Assembly: GCA_964023275.1 (NCBI GenBank)
Contig: OZ029913.1
Coordinates: 44,390,476-44,454,475, forward strand
Direction of reading: 5' to 3'
Source: Norana najaformis
Taxonomy: Eukaryota > Annelida > Clitellata > Crassiclitellata > Hormogastridae
Length of the DNA: 64,000 nt
Shown here: one piece after another, positions 32,278 to 43,933 of the stretch
Layout: every line of letters starts with the position of its first letter
Numbering within the stretch: position 1 is the stretch's first letter
Program-made: the position numbers and the translations under genes
Notes under the pieces: generated by a model
The model's database searches: none
The model's input: the letters and a program-made list of their open reading frames with translations, nothing else
Told to the model about the DNA's origin: nothing

Positions 32278-32600
32278 GTTTTGGTGTCCTGGTGACGGCT
32301 CAGGCAAGTGAATTTTGGGTGAGTTGAAGACACATAATTTTAGTAGATTCAAGGTTGAGGAAAACAGAAGTAGGCCTACAGTAGTAAAGCTTTGAGTGTA
32401 CAATATGGGTAACAATGGTCGAGGCAGCTTTAAAGTCGCTCATGGAACAAATACGGCGAAGGTCACGAATCTGAATGAAAAGGGTGCGAGAAGTTTGAGA
32501 TGTAATTTGAAAATGGGAGATGTGGGGAGAGATGTGAGAGACATTGATGCTGATATAAATATCTATAATGGTATACATTGATCCTCTAGCGTCTATGTGC
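32278..32600 (-). pseudogene. LINE reverse transcriptase remnant, 5' part
   Basis: A minus-strand frame (32300-32578) reads IRDLRRICSMSDF, IVHSKLYYC and FLNLESTKI, the thumb region of CR1/L2-like polymerases (family pattern SLIHSKLDYCNSL). It joins the remnant at 24880-25356 once the LTR element is removed. Confidence 0.7.
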
Positions 32601-32639
32601 CCATGGAACTATTTACTGTTGTATCGCCACTATATGACA

Positions 32640-33090
32640 ATTGTCTTTCTGTTGCGCATTGAAACTGTAGAAGCCTGATGCATAAACTTCAGATGTGCAT
32701 TTGTTTTTGGTACAGTCTACTGTGGCTGCCCCCTTGCAGTTACCGATTCATGGCTTATTTCTGACACGGGAGATACAGTGACTATTCCTAGGTTAAGCTT
32801 TATCCACAAATATAGGAGGGGCTGTAGAGGTGGAGGTGTTGGATTTTTATCAGGGAAGATGTGGCTTTTGAACAGATTGAGGCAGTTTGGTCAGGTGTTA
32901 TAAACAACACATTTTAATGTATTTTCATTTTCTATCAAGCAAATGGAAAGGATATTATGATAGGTACCGTGTACCGCCCACCCGGCTCTCATTTACAGAC
33001 CAGGTTAGTGAGGATATTAAGAACTTTCCAGTCCTGTGGGTTAATATTGGTTCTTGCACGATGCTAGATGGTGATCTCCTATAAAGATGC
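32640..33090 (+). pseudogene. LINE endonuclease-domain remnant
   Basis: Plus-strand fragments read LAVTDSWLISD, then RGCRGGGVGF, then a YRVPP box, in the order of an APE-type endonuclease of a LINE ORF2. Frameshifts separate the pieces. Confidence 0.6.
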
Positions 33091-33199
33091 AAAACCTATT
33101 GCAGATTAGAATGAAACTAATGATAGCGATGTGGAAAGAGTTGAATTTGATGATGTTGGCGATGTTTTAGAACAGGGTAGTTTAGAAAAAAGATGACGT

Positions 33200-33530
33200 T
33201 AGGCCCCCTATCATAATGCTCAAGGCATCAATCGATGGTCGCTTCAAGTTAAATCGTAATAAAATCATATACCGTTGGAGAAGCCGGGTCAAATTCCGAT
33301 GGGTCAGAGAAATGAGAAGCCAGGCTACGTGGGTAAGCGAGTTGAAAGAGATGTGTCTTTAGCTTAGACCTAAACGACATCACAGAACCGACCGAACGAA
33401 TAGAACTTGGCAATGAATTCCAAAGCCATGGACCAGCAACCGAGAACGCTCTGGAACCCAACACTGTCCTGGTATGAGGGACAAGAAGAGTTGTGGTGTC
33501 CATTGATCGATTGCAATATTTGTTGTTACG
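33200..33530 (-). pseudogene. LINE C-terminal remnant
   Basis: A minus-strand frame (33249-33503) reads FSVAGPWLWNSLPSSIRS and LKTHLFQLAYP, the conserved end of CR1/L2-like polymerases, with the 3' phrase cttgaagcgaccatcgattg beyond it. Confidence 0.75.
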
Positions 33531-33919
33531 ACGATTGAGCGTGGAACAGATTGGTCGGCTTATTTAGATGTAGTACTTTGTGAACTATAACAGATTTTAA
33601 ACTGGATTCTTTGTTCGATGGGCAACTAGTGCAAGGAATGGAGTATTGGAACTATATGTTGATACTTAGTTGTTTTTGTTATGGCTCTGGCCAGAGAGTT
33701 TTGAACCATTTGGCAACTGTGCATCACTGTGTCGCATTGACATGCATGAAAATATTCGGAGGCTTATACCATGTTTAGCCAAGCAATCCACTGTGCATCA
33801 TGACATGAAAAATGATCTGCAGATGGACAATGAATCAGACTCATTTTAGTCTGCAACAAGACAAAAAGGAGCTGTGGACACATTACGCAAACTTTTCTGC
33901 CAGTATTCTACTAAGCTTA

Positions 33920-34640
33920 CATAACAGTATTCTACAATTCTACTATTGCAATTCACTATTCCTGAACATAGGCTCCATTCAAATAAGCCGCCTTCAAGCC
34001 ATACAGAATGCTCTTGCTCGTGCTGTCAACAAAACCTTAAAACACCACCATATAACTCCTGTTCTTAAATCACTACACTGACTTAAAATACCTAAACGAA
34101 TTGATTACAAAGTCCTATCACTTACCTACAACACACTTCAATCTTCCCAACTCTCCTACCTTCGCCAGTTATTTACAATACAACCCCTCCTCTTCTGCTC
34201 TAACACTTTTCCGCCCTCCCGTCACCTCATCCTTAAAATTTGGTAATCGCTCCTTAACCACAGCTGCTCCACCACTCTGGAGTAAACTTCCCCCAGAACT
34301 GCGACAGTTTTCTGACCCATCATACAAACTCATCGATGCTCCGCCGCTTGCAATTTCTGCATCGGCCTTTCACTCAAAACTGAAAACATACCTCTTTCAC
34401 AGATCCTATCCCGACACCCCTTCTTCCTCTTATCTCTATGTCCTCTCCAACCCCAAACACCACTCCCCCTAGCTGCCACGCTGTCTCTCTGTCTGACTTT
34501 TGGATCTTGACATGGAACCGAACCCTTTTGCCTATCAATTTTGTTTTGACTGAGCGCCTGTGAATAAACTGGTCCCCGCGGCGCGGCTTTCGTTGGGCGC
34601 TGTAGAAATCTCGGGATTACGATTACGATTACGATTAAGC
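33920..34640 (+). pseudogene. LINE (CR1/L2-like) 3' end with (GATTAC)n tail
   Basis: The polymerase C-terminus reads YYCNSLFLNIGSIQISRL, ALARAVNKTLKHHHITPVL, KVLSLTYNTLQSSQ and, after frameshifts, PLWSKLPPELRQF and LKTYLFHRSYP. The standard 3' UTR and a gattacgattacgatta end follow. It is a 5'-truncated copy, and its tail defines the repeat seen at 2180, 24540 and 52320. Confidence 0.85.
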
Positions 34641-35131
34641 GGGGAGCTCGTCGTTGGCCAGAGTCGATCTTTTTCGGTCTGTTTGACATTACTGTGCACA
34701 ACAGTTCAGTTATCCGGCTTGATAAACATCATAACTGGAGTGTATATCCTGGAAGTAAACGTAACTGTACACGTTTTTCTGTAGGGACCGTGTGACCTTG
34801 ACCCTGCTGGGTTTTCTGTGAATTAATCAGAATTAGTGACGTGCTGCGTAGACTGTTCGGTTTGGATTTGGGAAAGTCGCTTTGTATGCCATGGATTCAG
34901 CTGCAGAACAAAACACCATCAGTCGGTCATCGACCTTTTGGTGAGGACACCGAAGAGAGCAGCGGAGTAGGTTATCGAATCAATGAGCAAGAAGCCAAGA
35001 GAAGAGACACAAGAAGCAAACAATTCTAAAGGTTGCTGCAGATGTGAACGAATTCGAGGCCAATCGATAGCAATAGAAAAACCTGTACATTTCCATTTTA
35101 CATTTAGCCTACATTGAATGTGGAACACATA
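34641..35131. other. No gene recognised
   Basis: Interval between a LINE tail and the Tc1 element. No supported exon or RNA gene. Confidence 0.5.
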
Positions 35132-36912
35132 CAGTGGTGTGCAAAAGTCTGGAACCACCTACGAATTTTGACATTTTTTCAACTTTATGACCTTTTACTG
35201 TAATTTTTTCATTACCCCACTAAATTTTTGTGTGTTTTTCGTTATAAGGGATATATTTGGCTATTATAATCAACTTTTTGACCTAGTTTGGCCTTAATCT
35301 TCTAATTTTTTGTTGAAGTTACCATGTTAATCGCTTAGCGTGTAAATCTCCTAATTTGTACACGTGTACGTACATCCCTAGGCAATAGTGTAAAATAATT
35401 AGTACGTACATGAATGCTTTAAAACAGGTCACGTGTGGTCTTTATTCCTTCGTAATCATTTAGGTGGCCTTGAAAACGGCCGTTTTGTGTGACCGTGGTG
35501 AATTAGTATTTGGTGGGCCACCCTTTATTCTTGATCACCTGTCTGCACCGTTTCGGCATCGAGTGCACAAGTTTGACGAGGTGATCATGCGTGACAACGC
35601 GATTCCAGGCAGTAATGAGCGATTCAATTAGCTCACGCTTTGAAGTTGGGCGCTTCTTTGAAATTTCCAATGCCACCTTGTGCCACAGATTCTCGATGGG
35701 ATTGAGGTCTGGAGATTGCGCAGGCCAGTCAAGTGACTCAATCTTGTGCTGACGCTTTCAGTTCATCACCAGTTTGGCTCGGTGGCAAGGTGCGTTGTCA
35801 TCTTGGAACAGGAACCGGCCTGGAAAGAGCTGCTCCGCTGATGGCAACATGCACTTTTGCAGTATTGTGATGTACTTCGCCCCTTTCACCATTCCATCGA
35901 CGATGTGCAAGCGTCCCACGCCACTGGCAGCCATGCAGCCCCAGACCATGATCTTCAGAGGATGCTTTACAGTGACAATGAGGCACTCAGGCTTGAACTG
36001 CTCTCCAGGAAATCTCCTCACGTAGGTGTGGGCCTGATTGCCAAACAAGCAGAAGGTACTTTCATCGCTGAAAAGCACCTTCTCCCACTTGTCACTTGTC
36101 CAGCTTGAGTGTTTCCGAGCCCATTCGATCTGTTTCTTCCTTTGTACGTCACTCATCAGTGGCTTGTTGCGTGCCTTGCAGCCCCGCAGCCCAAATACTT
36201 TCAGGCACCGACGACGAACAGTTGATGAACTTGCACTGACTTGAGACGTGTCTGACCACTCACACAGTAGCTGAGGCGAAGTCAACTTGCGGTTGGTCAA
36301 TGACAAGCGTCGAAGAGCACGGTCCTGGCGTGATGTTGATACACGTGGACGCCCGGACCGAGGCTTGTCTACCACCGAACCCGTCGTTTTCTTCTTCTGC
36401 AGGTTTTTACAACGGCGCTGTGACTGCAGCCGACTTTGCTGGCAATCTGGCGGCATGAAAAGCCTTCCTCCCTCAACACTGTCACACGAACACGATCCTC
36501 CAACACCAAGCCCCGCTTCTTCGTCATGGTCGATGCAGAAAGTGTAAGAAATCCAAAAGAGCGCGCCTATTTTATAGCTGCTGTCTTACCTAGACACCCT
36601 GGACTGTTATTGGCTGGTGAAAACTGCCTCCTGATTGGTCAGAAATAACGCGCGCTGATTGGAACATCGTGATCCAGTTTCACGCAGGATTTGTGAAATT
36701 TACAAAAGTTGTACTAAGTATGTTTCAGAACTTATACTTCTGTCAAAAACAGAAATAATTGGTATTAAAAAGATGATTATAATAGCCAAATATATCCCTT
36801 ATAACGAAAAACACGAAAAAATAGTGGGGTAATGAAAAAATTACAGTAAAAGGTCATAAAGTTGAAGAAATGTCAAAATTCGTAGGTGGTTCCAGACTTT
36901 TGCACACCACTG
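35132..36912 (-). mobile_element. Tc1/mariner transposon
   Basis: The 1781-base element begins cagtggtgtgcaaaagtctg and ends with its complement, flanked by TA on each side (35130-35131 and 36913-36914). The inverted repeats extend about 147 bases with a few mismatches (about 35132-35278 and 36766-36912). It carries a DDE transposase gene on the minus strand. Confidence 0.95.
35503..36527 (-). pseudogene. Tc1-family transposase, disrupted
   Basis: The frame starts at ATG 36527 (MTKKRGLVLEDRVRV) with a helix-turn-helix region. Around 36404-36408 a five-base A/T run appears one base short and the frame changes; the main frame then runs 36456-35758. It shows the catalytic aspartates in LFSDESTFCLF and FQDDNAPCHRA. 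A TGA at about 35758 interrupts it, and the same frame continues to the third acidic residue in SPDLNPIENLW and a natural stop at 35503. Full length would be about 340 residues, normal for Tc1. Two breaks make it inactive as assembled. Confidence 0.9.
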
Positions 36913-36914
36913 TA

Positions 36915-38300
36915 AGTACCTATATCATTGTTTGCCAGTAACAGCCATTAATTTTACAACTTAGCCACAGTCAAAGTGCGATTTCAACGATTGAAGCAGC
37001 TAATCCACCCGTAAGACGCAGCGAAACCAAACCAATTAATTTTTTCAATGAAGCTTAACTTTGGACTCGATACCACCTAAAGATATGGGCGGAGCCTGTA
37101 ACGGACATGCCCACTGTAGGCCTGATAAGAATCTTAAAGGCCTACAGTGCATATGCCTCTTTTGGTGAGCCTATACTCCTCTGATAGCCCTACACGTCAG
37201 AAAGCCTACTATAGGCTCGTAATTTTCTACATATGATGGCTTACATGACTACAGTATCGGCATTGGTTTGTTTTATTTGGAGCTATAGACCTTGACTGAC
37301 GCTTTTTGGTCTCTGGTGAGGCTTTACTTAACGCTTTATAGTTAACGAATTTATTCGGTCTGTAATTACTAGTATTGTTAATAATCTTAGACCGAATGGA
37401 AATGATATACATATAGGCAGGCAGCATAGCTAAAGCCAGGCGGACTAATAAATTCTTGTCTATACACGTGAAGATCAAAGTTAGCGCAAATTTTCAAACG
37501 ATCGTAAATTCCAGGTAGGCTAACTCAACAAATCAAATATGAACTACTGTACTATTGCATTAGATCGTTAAATGCTACATTACATTACAATACGTTTGTC
37601 ACACGTGCATGGCAAAGGCAGATAGGCAGCGAGGAACGAAGGCAGACATACAGTCAGAGACAGAGAGACAGAGACATGTAATTAGTCAGACACAGACAGA
37701 CAGACAGACAAAGAAGCAGACAGATACAAATATGTAGACACGGTTAAAACAGACGCAGGCAGGTGATAAGTCAGAACAGATCGATGGTTAATTCGACAAA
37801 ACTTAGCAAAGATTCATGTATTGAACTATCGACTAAAATTTATCGAACAATTGCTATATATATATATAGACCTAATGTAAATTAAACAGTTTTATAGCGC
37901 CATTTAAAACTCCGTGGAGGGTGTTTATTATGACCTGGATGACAAACCCAAACTTTACTAATGGGATTAAACTGCTGATGCATAGAACAAACCCATAGAA
38001 AACATACATAACTTATGTAGGTTTATCTGCATGTCACCTCAGAGACACCCCACAAAAGTATCTATGCATGTATTGTATGTAGTATGCATGCATTCATGCT
38101 TGTATCTGGCTATCCATATAGCGTCTTGTAAGAACCTCACAAAGGTGTCTATACTGCACTGAGGTATTCTTAGGCGTAAACTTGTATATGCAAACAGGCT
38201 CGAGCCTCTTCCATCAGAACTTCAGATGCTTGGCTAAACATGGTAGAAGCCTCCGAATATTTTCATGCATGTCAATACGACGCTGACATATACAGTCAAG
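36915..38300. other. Intergenic, no gene recognised
   Basis: AT-rich sequence with a (CAGA)n microsatellite at about 37620-37760. About 50 bases near 38230-38280 match 33735-33785 in inverted orientation. No gene is seen. Confidence 0.55.
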
Positions 38301-38329
38301 CAATATCGAGCGGGGTTAATACTTGAATG

Positions 38330-38560
38330 GGCTACTATCGGTAGAATACAGCGCCACTTGGTGCCCGCTCACACCTCCACTGTGGGGTCGGTATATGAGT
38401 ACTAACGCAGGTAGGGGAAGGATGAAGGTGTCCCGTCGTTGGATTGCTGTGCGTGTTTGCGCTTCAGCCAAAAGATCCTTCGAATTCGGGACCTGGGTTC
38501 TGAGAAGTTTCTGTAGAGGAAAATAAACACACGTATCGTCTTTACCTTTAAAAAAGTGAG
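38330..38560 (+). repeat. SINE-like repeat upstream of the OATP start
   Basis: The phrases cgttggattgctgtgcgtgt, gcgcttcagccaaaagatcc and the following ctgagaag recur, diverged, at 6165-6240, 46385-46470 and 53925-54000. I infer a SINE or LINE-tail family; it lies about 130 bases before the OATP ATG. Confidence 0.5.
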
Positions 38561-38684
38561 CTTACCTTAACTTTTGACTTTCTTAAAATAAACGAATTGT
38601 TTGCTTTTTACTGATCACTCAGGACTTTAATAAATCTCTGGAGAACAAAGAAAATACTTAATTCGCTTGTTTTGTGATGAAGAC

Positions 38685-39025
38685 ATGTCGACGAAGGTGG
38701 CCGATGACGATAAATCGTCCCAGGCGTCATCCGTCCGGAAGTCGTCCCTTGGAGACGAGAAAGATGCAGCGGACGCCGACCTGAGGTACGGCTGCTTCGG
38801 CTGCAAGCCTCCGTGGCTACAGTGGCTGAACACGATCGTTGGCTTCGTCGCCTGGCTCAGCCTGGCCAACTGTTTCCAGAGCATGGCCAACGGACTCATC
38901 GGCGTCGTTCTGTCAACCCTCGAGAAACGATTCGACTTCTCGAGTTCGGCCAGTTCCTGGATCGCTAGCGCCTACGAAATGGGACCAATTCCTGTGGTCA
39001 TCGTCATCAGCTACTTCGGTAACAG
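38685..39025 (+). CDS. SLCO: OATP exon 1
   Basis: Starts at ATG 38685; no upstream in-frame ATG is seen, and an in-frame TTG 18 bases earlier is not a credible start. It encodes a hydrophilic Ser/Asp-rich cytoplasmic leader, the RYGCFGCKPPWLQ motif and TM1-TM2. The donor is aacag|gtaggg, phase 2. Confidence 0.93.
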
Positions 39026-42000
39026 GTAGGGGCGCACCAACAATCGACTTATACGCAAAAATCAATTCCAAGAACTTCTATAGGGCCACGGTAAATGTTG
39101 CTCAAGGCATCAGTCAGGACTTTAAAACAATCTCGCTCAGTTGAGATTTGTCCATCGTCTATACCGACGAAAAGCAGCCGAATACTGGGAGAAGAAAGTC
39201 GCCCGTCACGAAAAGGACCCAAAGCGTCTTTAGTTATCCATTTCGGGTCTTTTGGGCCGCTCTTCTCGTTCTTCTGGTACTCCGTCATTCACCGCTCGTG
39301 ACTTTCTTATCCTCCTAACCGAGAAGATTCAGGGTCATTGTGCAGCTACTGCGGGGTCTCCGCCTCCGTAGTTCTCCGTTACTGGATCCGTCTTCGATGC
39401 CTTTCGTCCGATATCGGAGTCGGAGCTATGTCGGGTTATTCGATTATCTAATACGAAGTCATGTGAACTCGATCCTCTTCCTCCATTTGTTATCTTGGAC
39501 ATTTTAGATTTCTTATTACCATATCTGTTGTACATGTTTAATAGATTTCTTTTTGAGGGGCATCTTCCTGAATCACAAAAGCGGGCTATCATTTTCCCAT
39601 CTCTTAAAAACCTAATCTTGATCCTAATGACCTTCATAATTATCGTCCTATTTTCAATCTCTCTTTTCTCTCCAAAACTCTTGAGAGACTTGCTTCTCTT
39701 CAATTGTTATCCTATCTTGAAGATTCAGGGCTTATGCCTCCTGGTCAGTCTGGTTTTAGGCGTCATAACTCTACTGAATCTGTTCTTTTGTCCCTCCTCT
39801 CAGACATTTATTCAGCCACTGATAAGTCTCATATTACCCTCCTTGCACTCTATGATGTTTCCTCTGCCTTTGACACGGTTGATCATAATATTTTGTTACA
39901 CCGTCTTGAGCTATCTTTTGGTCTTCATGGTCCTCCTCTTCACTGGTTTTGTTCTTATCATAGTGGTCGAACACAGATGGTTATTCTTGGGGACTCCCGT
40001 ACATCCTGGGTTAAAGTTGATATTGGTGTTCCCCAGGGCTCGGTCCTTGGTTCTCTTCTATACATTTTGTATACCGCTGATATTCCTTCCATCTTTGATA
40101 AACACTTGGCTGTTGGTCATTTGTGTGCAGACGATGCTCAGGCTTTTCTTCTGGGACCTCCATCTGCGCAGCTTGCGCTTGTTGGTAAGATTGATGCCCT
40201 GACTCATGATATTCAACATTGAATGTCCTGCAATCGTCTTCGCCTTAATCCGGCTAAGATTCCGTTGATCTGGTTTGGTTCTAAACACCGTCTTGCTCAT
40301 CTTGCCTACTCTTGCTTATCCGAAGCTTTCCCCTCTTATATTTTCGTCAAGTGTTCGTAATCTGGGCGTTATACTTGACTGTAGCCTTACCTTCGCAAAC
40401 CATGTCTCTAGTTTGACTCGGTCTTGTTACTACCAATTAAGGCGCTTAAGAGTTGTTCGTCGTTCTGTTTCTTCCTCTGTCTTTACTACTATGATTCATG
40501 CCATGATATGTGGTCGCATTGATTACTGCAACTCTGTACTCGCTGGTTTGCCTAAGTATCGGCTGTCTTCGCTTCAGCCAGTACTATATTCTGCGGCCAG
40601 GTTGATAACATGTCTTCCCCTTTTCTCTCATATCTCAGACTACATCATTCAGCAACTTCATTGGCTCCCTATCTTATCTCGTATTCAGTTTGACTATTGT
40701 CTCTGGTACTCAGAGCTCGCATGGGCCAGGCTCCAAAATATCTTTGTGATCTTATTCGGCCTCCACACTCTAGTAACTCATCCCGTCCTCTACGTTTTCT
40801 AGATCGTCTGGATCTATTTGTTCGTCGTGTTAAGTCCTCGCTTGCGCAGGAGACGGCTTTTGCTGTTGTTGGTCCATATCTATGGAATGGGCTTCTACTA
40901 TCGTTTCGTGCAAGGGTCTCTGTTGGCGACAGAGTTCAGTCAGCTCGTTGTTTAAGGACATTCCTATTTCCCCGGGGTTCTCATGCTGGAAGTGCCTCTG
41001 GGTAGTTTGTTCTGTAAGAAGCGCTATATAAATTATCAAATAAAATACAATACAATACAATCAGTCGATGGTCGCTACTAAGCAAAGTTGCTGTGCGCAT
41101 CAACTTTCAGGGTAAGTCCAGTCAAAAACCAAGAGGGAAAGAGAGCCAAGAGAGAGTATATATGTCACAATTTATTGCAACGAGGACACCTAGTCGACAT
41201 ATAGATACGCGCACAAATATCAGCTTACACGTGGGTCTTTACGGTATATCATACACGAACCTATATCTATTCTACTCATATACCCGAGTATAACAGATTG
41301 GAAAGCACACAATAAACTTTTACGGGTGAATAAACGGTACATCGTATTGGAATACGCACATTTTGCAAGCATACAATAAACTTATACGAAAGTACATGAA
41401 TGTACGGTATAGTGAGATGCATATATTTTATCTCAACGCACGCAACTATGTGCATATTCGTTTTACCTTGCCTTTACTCACCTTGCATTATCGTACATTC
41501 CTCACTTTAGCTTTAGCTTACCTTGCTTTTACCTTACATACCCTCTTATGCCTCACATCGCCTTGTTCTATCTTACCTTGCCTCGCCTTGGCTTAATACA
41601 AGTTATCGTAAATTGTTTAGCTTATAACCTACCGTACCTTGCCTTACCTTACTTTCACCTTGCTTTATCTTGCCTTAGCTCGCCTTGTCTTGCCTTTGAC
41701 TCACCTTACATTATCGTGCATACCTGACCTTAGTTTATCTTGTGTTACCTTCCTTTATCTTGCCTTGCCTTATTTTGCCTTGCCTTAAGTCACCTGACTT
41801 TACCTTAGCTTAACTTATTATGCCTTGCCTTATCGCCGATACCGTGTTTTGGTCGTAGAATCCATCGGCCGGTCAGCTGTGCCGTCGGTCTACTATCGGT
41901 CACGGTTGGCTGCATCCTGTTCTTTCTGCCTCAATTCACAACCCCCGTTTATCGGCCGAGCGAGGAAGGCGATGGCGACAATAGCAACCTGTGCATTCCC

Positions 42001-43873
42001 TCCAGCAACCGGACTTCGGGATGCAACACAGCAGCTGAATCCCTATCTGGATATCTTCCAGTTTTCATAATTGGACGTCTGCTCATCGGCGCCGGTTCGA
42101 CGCCCATCCTCACGTTAGGACTTACCTACATGGACGACTGCGCCAACAGGGGCAAATTTGCTACTTATACAGGTATTCATTAGTTCGTTCGTTCATCGTT
42201 TCGTTCATTATTTTATTCGTATGTTCATATGTTCATACCTTCGTTCATTCGTTCGTTCGTTCGTTCATTAGTCCATTCGTTAAAACATCTAAGAACATTT
42301 ATGCCTTTATGTATACATGTATTCATCATTCGTTCCTCATTCATTCATTCATACATGTATACATAAATACATCCATACACACTGTGAACGTAATTTTTCT
42401 GCTGATGACAACAAATTTTAAGCGCGCGTTCGTAACAAAAATTTTCATGACGTAACGCTAATGAATCATCAGGTTTACGATTTGTTTGTGATTGGTGGGC
42501 GTTCGCGTAGTGAATGACGTCAGCGGTGACTCATGTTCTTGCCTGGACTTGTCTGCTGGCCCGGCAGTTGCGAGCATATATAAAGCGGTCGCATATGCAT
42601 TGTGAATAGTGTGCGAAGATGTTGTGATTTAGCTTGTCGTGTCCTCTGCTGAATGTGTTGCAAGTGTCGTTGATTCTTACTGACGAGAGCAGTTTATAGA
42701 TTTGTACGTGTAGAAGTTGTGTTGGCGATTGAACTGTGCTAAAAGTCGGGCGAGTTTACAAATCGAAGCTCGATTGATTGACAACTTCGGAAGGTCACAG
42801 ACACACTCACACCCACATACTGTACATACATACATACATATATACATACATACATACATATACACATACATCAATAGAGAGGGCTTCCTTACGCATTGGA
42901 ACACCGATGCTATCTGAAAGGTGGTTATGTTTATGTGATTAGGAATCTTCAACGCGATGAGCGTCGTCGGTCCGGCTGTGGCTTTCGTCGGAGGAGGATT
43001 TATGCTCAACATCTTCGTCGACTTCTATGCCCTGAGTCCAGAAGAGTGGGCATACTTATCTTCTCACCTTTTCATCAACATCTTCATCCTCCTCCTTCTC
43101 ATCATCATCATCATCAGTATCATTCTCATTGTCATCATTAACTTCGTCTTCTTCGCCTTCATCGTTCTAATCATCATCGTGATCATCGTGATTATCTTCA
43201 TTATGACCATGTCATCGTAAAGTATGTTACAACCAGTAGTGCTAAAAGTTTGATACGTTCAACTTTAAGATGGAATAGGAACGGCGTAGATTGTTTCGAC
43301 ATGATGCAGGGTCTGCGTGGTCTTTGGAATTGTGACTTCGAAATGCAGTTCTGCTTAGACTCGACCATTGATTGATGATGTCTTGTTGTGCATTACGATG
43401 ACGGTGCTGTAGAAATCTCCAAAATAAGATTTCATTAGGTGTTCACCAAATGTGTGTACATAGGCATCAATCGTCCTGTGTATACAGTCACCTGTATGTG
43501 TGAGTGTCTGTGTGTGTGTGTGCATTTTGATATTGTACGTATCAAGACACTTTTTTATTATTTAAATCTCAAAAGCGCTACTTTGTGCGCGTGTGTTTAG
43601 GATCGGAATAACGCCGACAGATTCGCGTTGGATCGGGGCTTGGTGGCTTCCCTACACCATCACGGCTGGGCTCAGTCTGCTCAACGCAATTCCAATGTGG
43701 GGCTATCCAGTAGACATGCCAGGTATCTGTTACTCTTTCCAAACGTCTCGCTGTTTGTATAGCGCCTATGTCTCGAGTTTTCCCTTCACGGCGCCATATA
43801 AGTTCCTGAGGGATTATATGTACCTGGGGTAAAAAAATAACAATAACAGCAATAGTAATAAATAGTAGTAGTG

Positions 43874-43933
<60 letters not shown>

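Noticed and set aside
38667-38684. Upstream TTG as OATP start
   Set aside because: A non-ATG start is not credible in a nuclear animal gene when ATG 38685 follows in frame.
41460-41835. Telomere-like array
   Set aside because: The CCTTA-type words are degenerate and interspersed, and the array lies inside an intron; not a telomeric repeat.
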